DNA of 64,000 nucleotides from Deltaproteobacteria bacterium GWC2_55_46 (GTDB taxonomy: Bacteria; Desulfobacterota; GWC2-55-46), in contig LVEI03000001.1 of assembly GCA_001595385.3 (NCBI GenBank), positions 186,001 through 250,000 of the forward strand, given 5' to 3'. Both the position numbers and the translations under genes were made by a program. Below the pieces are notes generated by a model. The model saw only the letters and a program-made list of their open reading frames with translations, was not told the DNA's origin and ran no database searches. Shown piece by piece: positions 60,378-64,000 of this stretch (positions within the stretch are counted from its first letter, which is position 1; every line of letters begins with the position of its first letter).

Positions 60378-60656
60378 ATGAGAAGACAGTTTGTCATATT
60401 TTTAGCCGCCCTCTTTCTTGTCGTTGGCATCGGGCTTGGCTTCCATCACCATGAGGACGGGCATCTCCATGATGACTGCGCTGTCTGCGTTGTCGCGGCC
60501 CACCATCAGTCTGTAAAGACCGCCGGTGCTTCATGGGCGCCTGTAATATCCCTCGTATTCTTTTTATTCGTCTCATCTCCCGTATATATACCCGCGTTCA
60601 TTCAGGCAGGCAAACAGGTCAGGGCGCCGCCTCGTCTTCACACCCCAGCCAGATAA
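60378..60656 (+). CDS. Small His-rich membrane protein (DUF2946-like)
   Basis: 92 residues. N-terminal hydrophobic segment (FVIFLAALFLVVGIGLGF), then HHHEDGHLHDDCAVCVVAAHH, a His/Cys cluster suited to binding Zn or Cu, and a second hydrophobic segment (WAPVISLVFFLFVSSPVYIP). It has the layout of DUF2946-like proteins found with metal genes. It starts 13 nt after the DtxR-type gene. Function unproven. Confidence 0.7.
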   Translation: MRRQFVIFLAALFLVVGIGLGFHHHEDGHLHDDCAVCVVAAHHQSVKTAGASWAPVISLVFFLFVSSPVYIPAFIQAGKQVRAPPRLHTPAR

Positions 60657-60759
60657 AACCATCTTCCGCAGACTTTAGCGAAAAAAGGCCGCTCTGCCAT
60701 CGCACAGGTCTTTTATTCCGATTTCCTGCGCCTGACTTCTATTTTCAAGGAGGCTCAAG

Positions 60760-62076
60760 TTGAGTTACCTGCTCTCTATTCTTTTTGTATTTTTTTTCGC
60801 TTTCCCGGCTTTTGCTGATGATCTCGGATCAAGGCTGAAAGATATCGAGAAAACCCTTAAATCACAGCAGGAGCTTATAGACAGGCTCAAGGCTGAGAAG
60901 AACGGTGGCGGAGGCGGGAAACTCCGTCTCATCGACCTCTCCATGGACGCTCTTATCGCGGTCGGCGGCTCTACTGAAGATGATGAGTCGTTGCAGTCCC
61001 TCCAGGGCGGCGGCCACGACCCGCGAAAAAGGGGCTTTACAGTGCAGAACATAGAGCTTTCTCTTTCAGGCGCTATAGATCCATACCTCATGGGAGAGGC
61101 CCATATAATCTATTTTCTCGACCCTCTTGAGGGAGAGACGGTGGTCGAGCTTGAAGAGGTCTTCATGACCACCATCTCCTTGCCTTACGGCCTCCAGCTT
61201 GAGGCAGGCCATTTCTTTACCGAGTTCGGCCGCATTAACCCGAGGCACCCGCACCAATGGCACTGGCAGGACCAGCCGGTCATCAATACCAGGCTCTTCG
61301 GCCCTGACGGGATGAGGGGGCCGGGGTTCAGGCTGGGATGGCTTATGCCGCTACCCTGGTTCTCAGAGCTTCATTTCGGCGTCCAGAACGCAAACGGCGA
61401 GACCATGGCGAGCTTTCTCGCAAGCGATGAATTTTTTGGCGAGCGCGCCATTGGCGGGAGGCCTTTTGTGGACCGCGGCGTAAAGACGCTTAAAGACCTG
61501 GCCTACCTGCTCCGCCTTGATAACTCCCTTGACCTGTCGGATGAGGTAACGGCGTCTATGGGCTTGTCCGCGCTTTACGGGCCTAACGCAACCGGCGCTC
61601 AAGGCGAGACCCTTATCTACGGGGCCGACCTTGTAGTAAAGTGGCGTCCGGAGGGCGGCGTGAGGGGTTGGCCGTTCCTCGTATGGGAGACAGAGGTGAT
61701 GAAGAGGGACTACAAGGCGGCGTCATTCTATGACGATTCAGACCCTTCAGATATCATCGACCTCTCGGAAGAGACCCTCAAGGACTGGGGCCTTTACACG
61801 CAATTGATATACGGCTTCAAGCCGGGATGGGCCGCCGGGCTTCGCTATGAGTATGCTACGGGTAGCGGCGAGAGCGTAGGCGGGCGCGCTAGCGACCCCT
61901 TCCGGGACGACCGGAGGCGTATATCTCCCCTGGTAACATGGATGCCGACCGAGTTCTCACGCTTCAGAGCTCAGTATAACTACGACAGGGCAGACCATTT
62001 AAACGATAAGGAAGCTCATTCGGTATGGCTCGGGGTCGAGTTCATGTACGGGGCCCACGCGGCCCATTCCTTCTAA
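60760..62076 (+). CDS. Outer-membrane porin-like protein of a metal-uptake operon
   Basis: 438 residues from a TTG start supported by AGGAGG 6 nt upstream (60748-60753). Signal peptide LLSILFVFFFAFPAFA, a short coiled coil (LKDIEKTLKSQQELIDRLKA), then beta-strands such as FTVQNIELSLSGAIDPYLMG and SVWLGVEFMYGAHAAHSF, with a terminal Phe. No TonB box or plug is seen. It is followed after 10 nt by the binding-protein gene, so it is a candidate outer-membrane entry point for the same metal. Such proteins accompany Znu-type genes elsewhere; here the role is inferred. Confidence 0.8.
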   Translation: MSYLLSILFVFFFAFPAFADDLGSRLKDIEKTLKSQQELIDRLKAEKNGGGGGKLRLIDLSMDALIAVGGSTEDDESLQSLQGGGHDPRKRGFTVQNIELSLSGAIDPYLMGEAHIIYFLDPLEGETVVELEEVFMTTISLPYGLQLEAGHFFTEFGRINPRHPHQWHWQDQPVINTRLFGPDGMRGPGFRLGWLMPLPWFSELHFGVQNANGETMASFLASDEFFGERAIGGRPFVDRGVKTLKDLAYLLRLDNSLDLSDEVTASMGLSALYGPNATGAQGETLIYGADLVVKWRPEGGVRGWPFLVWETEVMKRDYKAASFYDDSDPSDIIDLSEETLKDWGLYTQLIYGFKPGWAAGLRYEYATGSGESVGGRASDPFRDDRRRISPLVTWMPTEFSRFRAQYNYDRADHLNDKEAHSVWLGVEFMYGAHAAHSF

Positions 62077-62086
62077 GGAGGCTGTG

Positions 62087-62971
62087 ATGTCTAAGAAGAT
62101 ACTCTTTACAATAATCATGCTCTTCGCGTTAGCGGCCCCTGCCAGGGCAGGCGTTAATATAGTGGCGACACTTCCCTGGATAGGCGGCATGGCGAAAGAG
62201 ATAGGAAAAGACAAGGTAAGCGTCACGGTTCTGGTCAAGCCTAACCAGGACGCGCATTTTGTCGAGGCAAAGCCGAGCATGGTGCTTGCCGCGAGCAGGG
62301 CCGACATCCTGGTCTACAACGGCCTTGACCTTGAGGTCGGATATCTGCCGCTGATAATCAATTCCTCAAGGAACCCAAGGATACAGGCCGGAGAAAACGG
62401 GAACCTCGACTGCTCGAAGTATATAAACGCCATAGAGCGCCCCCATACCGACATCGACAGGAGCATGGGGGACGTCCATCCCTTCGGCAATCCGCACTAC
62501 CATCTTTCGCCATCAAACATGGCCAGCGTAGCTCAAGGCCTGACCGATACCCTTGCGAGGCTTGATAGCGGCAATGCCGGCTTCTACAGGGCAAACCTCG
62601 CCTCGTTTAACAGGACGCTCGAAGCCAAAAAAAAAGAATGGGAGGGGAAGCTCAGCGGCAAGCGGTTCATCTCCTTCCACAAATACTTCGAATACCTTGC
62701 AAACGACCTGGGCTTCAGGATAACAGGCTATATAGAGCCAAAGCCGGGGATCCCGCCTTCTTCGGGGCACATGGCAAGGCTTGCTGAGATGATAGCGAAA
62801 GACAGGCCTGACGCCATCCTCACTACCTCTTATAACGGCAAGAAAGAGGTAGTGTTCCTGTCAACCAAGACAGGCGTTAAGGCGATAGTGGTACCTCACG
62901 AGATCGGCTGCCAGGAGGGCATAGGCGACTGGTTTACGCTTATGGACATGGTCGTGGAATCGCTTAAATAG
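62087..62971 (+). CDS. Metal ABC transporter substrate-binding protein (ZnuA/MntA/TroA-like)
   Basis: 294 residues from the ATG at 62087 (AAGGAGG 5 nt upstream; GTG at 62084 is too close). Signal peptide FTIIMLFALAAPARA. Cluster A-I fold with metal His in PNQDAHFVEAKPS, GNPHYHLSP and ISFHKYFEYLANDLGF, and a C-terminal VVPHEIGCQEG. The canonical Zn-type His-rich loop is absent. Binds Zn or Mn in the periplasm for the permease that follows. Which metal is not decided. Confidence 0.9.
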   Translation: MSKKILFTIIMLFALAAPARAGVNIVATLPWIGGMAKEIGKDKVSVTVLVKPNQDAHFVEAKPSMVLAASRADILVYNGLDLEVGYLPLIINSSRNPRIQAGENGNLDCSKYINAIERPHTDIDRSMGDVHPFGNPHYHLSPSNMASVAQGLTDTLARLDSGNAGFYRANLASFNRTLEAKKKEWEGKLSGKRFISFHKYFEYLANDLGFRITGYIEPKPGIPPSSGHMARLAEMIAKDRPDAILTTSYNGKKEVVFLSTKTGVKAIVVPHEIGCQEGIGDWFTLMDMVVESLK

Positions 62972-62979
62972 GAGAAGAG

Positions 62980-63780
62980 ATGGAAGCCCTCAGCATCCTT
63001 TTATACCCATTCCTCGCGTGCGTCTTGCTCATATTGGCGCACGCGTACTTCGGTGTGCACATCCTCCAGAGGGGGATAATCTTCGTCGACCTTTCGCTTG
63101 CCCAGTTCATAGGCCTCGGCATAGCCTTCTCTTTTTTTCTTGGGGATGACGAAGGGACGAGGCTCCTTTTTTCAGTGGGTTTCGCGGTGCTGGGGGCCTT
63201 CATACTCTCTTTTTCAAGACTGATCTCGAGGTTCGTCAATATCGAGGCCTTCATAGGGGTCCTTTATATCTTCTCGCTCTCAGCGAGCATACTTGTCCTC
63301 GACATGACGCCTCACGGGTTGGAGGATTTCAAGGCCATCATGAACGGCAGCATACTATGGGTGACCACTGGCGAGCTTCTAAAGACCTTTGCGCTCTACT
63401 CGGTGATAGGGCTATTCCATTTTATATTCAGGAAAAGGTTCCTGGGGCTCTCTTTCGAAGATAAGGGCGGGATATTCTGGGAATTCATCTTCTTTTTAAG
63501 CTTCGCCTTTGTACTGGTCAAATCTGTCCAGATGGCCGGCATACTCCAGGTCTTCTCTTTCCTGGTGATCCCGGTCCTCATAGGGAAGCTATTTACAAGA
63601 GACCTCAAAAAAACGCTTCTTTCAGGCTGGCTGATCGGCGCGGCCTCAAGCGTATTCGGTCTTGGGATGTCTTACCTCTATGACCTCCCGACGGCGCCGT
63701 TGATAGTGGCCTCGCTAAGCCTGACCTTTTTCATGCTCCTTGTTTTTAAATACGCGACATCACGCAAGCTCCGTTCTTAA
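62980..63780 (+). CDS. Metal ABC transporter permease (ZnuB/MntB-like, ABC-3 family)
   Basis: 266 residues with about eight membrane helices. The ABC-3 start is visible as ACVLLILAHAYFGVHILQRG and DLSLAQFIGLGIAFSFFLG, and later VFSFLVIPVLIGKLFTRDLK. It forms the inner-membrane channel for the metal. AGGAG precedes the ATG. The expected ATPase gene is not found before or after it; the next gene is convergent and overlaps by 4 nt. Confidence 0.9.
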   Translation: MEALSILLYPFLACVLLILAHAYFGVHILQRGIIFVDLSLAQFIGLGIAFSFFLGDDEGTRLLFSVGFAVLGAFILSFSRLISRFVNIEAFIGVLYIFSLSASILVLDMTPHGLEDFKAIMNGSILWVTTGELLKTFALYSVIGLFHFIFRKRFLGLSFEDKGGIFWEFIFFLSFAFVLVKSVQMAGILQVFSFLVIPVLIGKLFTRDLKKTLLSGWLIGAASSVFGLGMSYLYDLPTAPLIVASLSLTFFMLLVFKYATSRKLRS

Positions 63781-64000
63781 GCCCTTCGCCCGCGCCTTGC
63801 CCACGACTCGTATATCTCGGTAAAGATAGCGGCAAGGTCTTTCGTTATTTCCCAGCCTGGATAATGCGAGCTCGCCTTTGAGATATCGGATATGTAGCAG
63901 ATGTGGTCGCCTGACCGGTTGGCCTCGACATACTCCCAACTCATCGGTATCCCTGATATCGATTCGATAAGCGTGAAGGCCTCGATAATGGAAATGGAGT
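63777..64000 (-). CDS. NAD-dependent sugar epimerase/dehydratase, 3' end only
   Basis: Hand translation of the minus strand gives the last 74 residues of an extended SDR protein. The pattern SWEYVEANRSGDHICYISDI, then KASSHYPGWEITKDLAAIF and EIYESWARRGRRA, closely resembles the C-terminus of CDP-paratose 2-epimerase-like proteins. The N-terminal NAD domain is outside the window. Its stop overlaps the convergent permease stop by 4 nt. The specific sugar is uncertain. Confidence 0.8.
   Translation of the reverse strand, partial: SISIIEAFTLIESISGIPMSWEYVEANRSGDHICYISDISKASSHYPGWEITKDLAAIFTEIYESWARRGRRA

Noticed and set aside
1-64000. CRISPR array, insertion sequence, prophage or toxin-antitoxin pair
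   Set aside because: No regularly spaced repeats, transposase motifs, phage structural genes or small toxin-antitoxin pairs were recognised on either strand by eye.

Overview
The window reads as chromosomal DNA of a Gram-negative bacterium of moderately high GC. It carries outer-membrane beta-barrels, a Wza-type exporter, a Wzi-like protein, a type II secretion segment and a TonB-independent porin-like protein. Family make-up (PilZ and two-component abundance, XrtA/PEP-CTERM-type polysaccharide genes, a PAS protein ending in a CxxC...CxxC tail) suggests a deltaproteobacterium-like lineage (Desulfobacterota or relatives). That placement is inference. No phage, transposase, CRISPR array or rRNA was seen; one tRNA-Gly is present.

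Region 1 (1-18995, minus strand) is a long exopolysaccharide locus. In transcription order it runs: zinc-ribbon/PilZ protein, short Wza-like exporter, outer-membrane barrel, GumC/Wzz-like chain-length protein, MinD-like ATPase, BY-kinase with a J-like N-terminus, a 251-nt leader, an RfaH/NusG-type antiterminator, an ops-like element, a priming sugar transferase, a WbpB/WbpD/WbpE-like set for a diacetamido-uronic acid, a polysaccharide deacetylase with permuted motifs, a FemAB-like acyltransferase, an O-antigen ligase/polymerase-like membrane protein, three glycosyltransferases and AsnB (cut by the window edge).

Region 2 (19186-25587, minus) holds a LuxR-type regulator followed by gspC, gspD, gspE and gspF. 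The pseudopilin and remaining Gsp genes are not in the window.

Region 3 (25588-37484, mostly plus) is housekeeping and signalling: an orphan HAMP/PAS sensor, an RhlE-type DEAD-box helicase with a strong promoter and terminator, a small exported protein, DNA polymerase I, and a four-gene signalling set (HTH-REC regulator, HAMP-GAF-PAS sensor, hybrid histidine kinase with a pseudo-receiver, single-domain receiver).

Region 4 (37459-41416, minus) is a moxR / DUF58 / TgpA-type transglutaminase operon.

Region 5 (41801-57000, plus) is a second polysaccharide cluster: WcaJ-type priming transferase, a frameshifted wzi, a small lipoprotein, Wzz, Wzx flippase, two methyltransferases, two sulfotransferases, a secreted clan GH-A-like hydrolase, a Wzy/ligase-like protein, two glycosyltransferases and CysQ. 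Sulfotransferases plus a PAP phosphatase strongly suggest a sulfated polysaccharide. Four good sigma70-like promoters precede its leading genes.

Region 6 (57119-63780, plus) is metal homeostasis: tRNA-Gly, Fur-family regulator, FeoB, DtxR-FeoA fusion regulator, a His-rich small membrane protein, a porin-like protein, and a ZnuA/MntA-like binding protein with its permease but no ATPase gene. The last 224 bases hold the 3' end of an NAD-dependent sugar epimerase on the minus strand.
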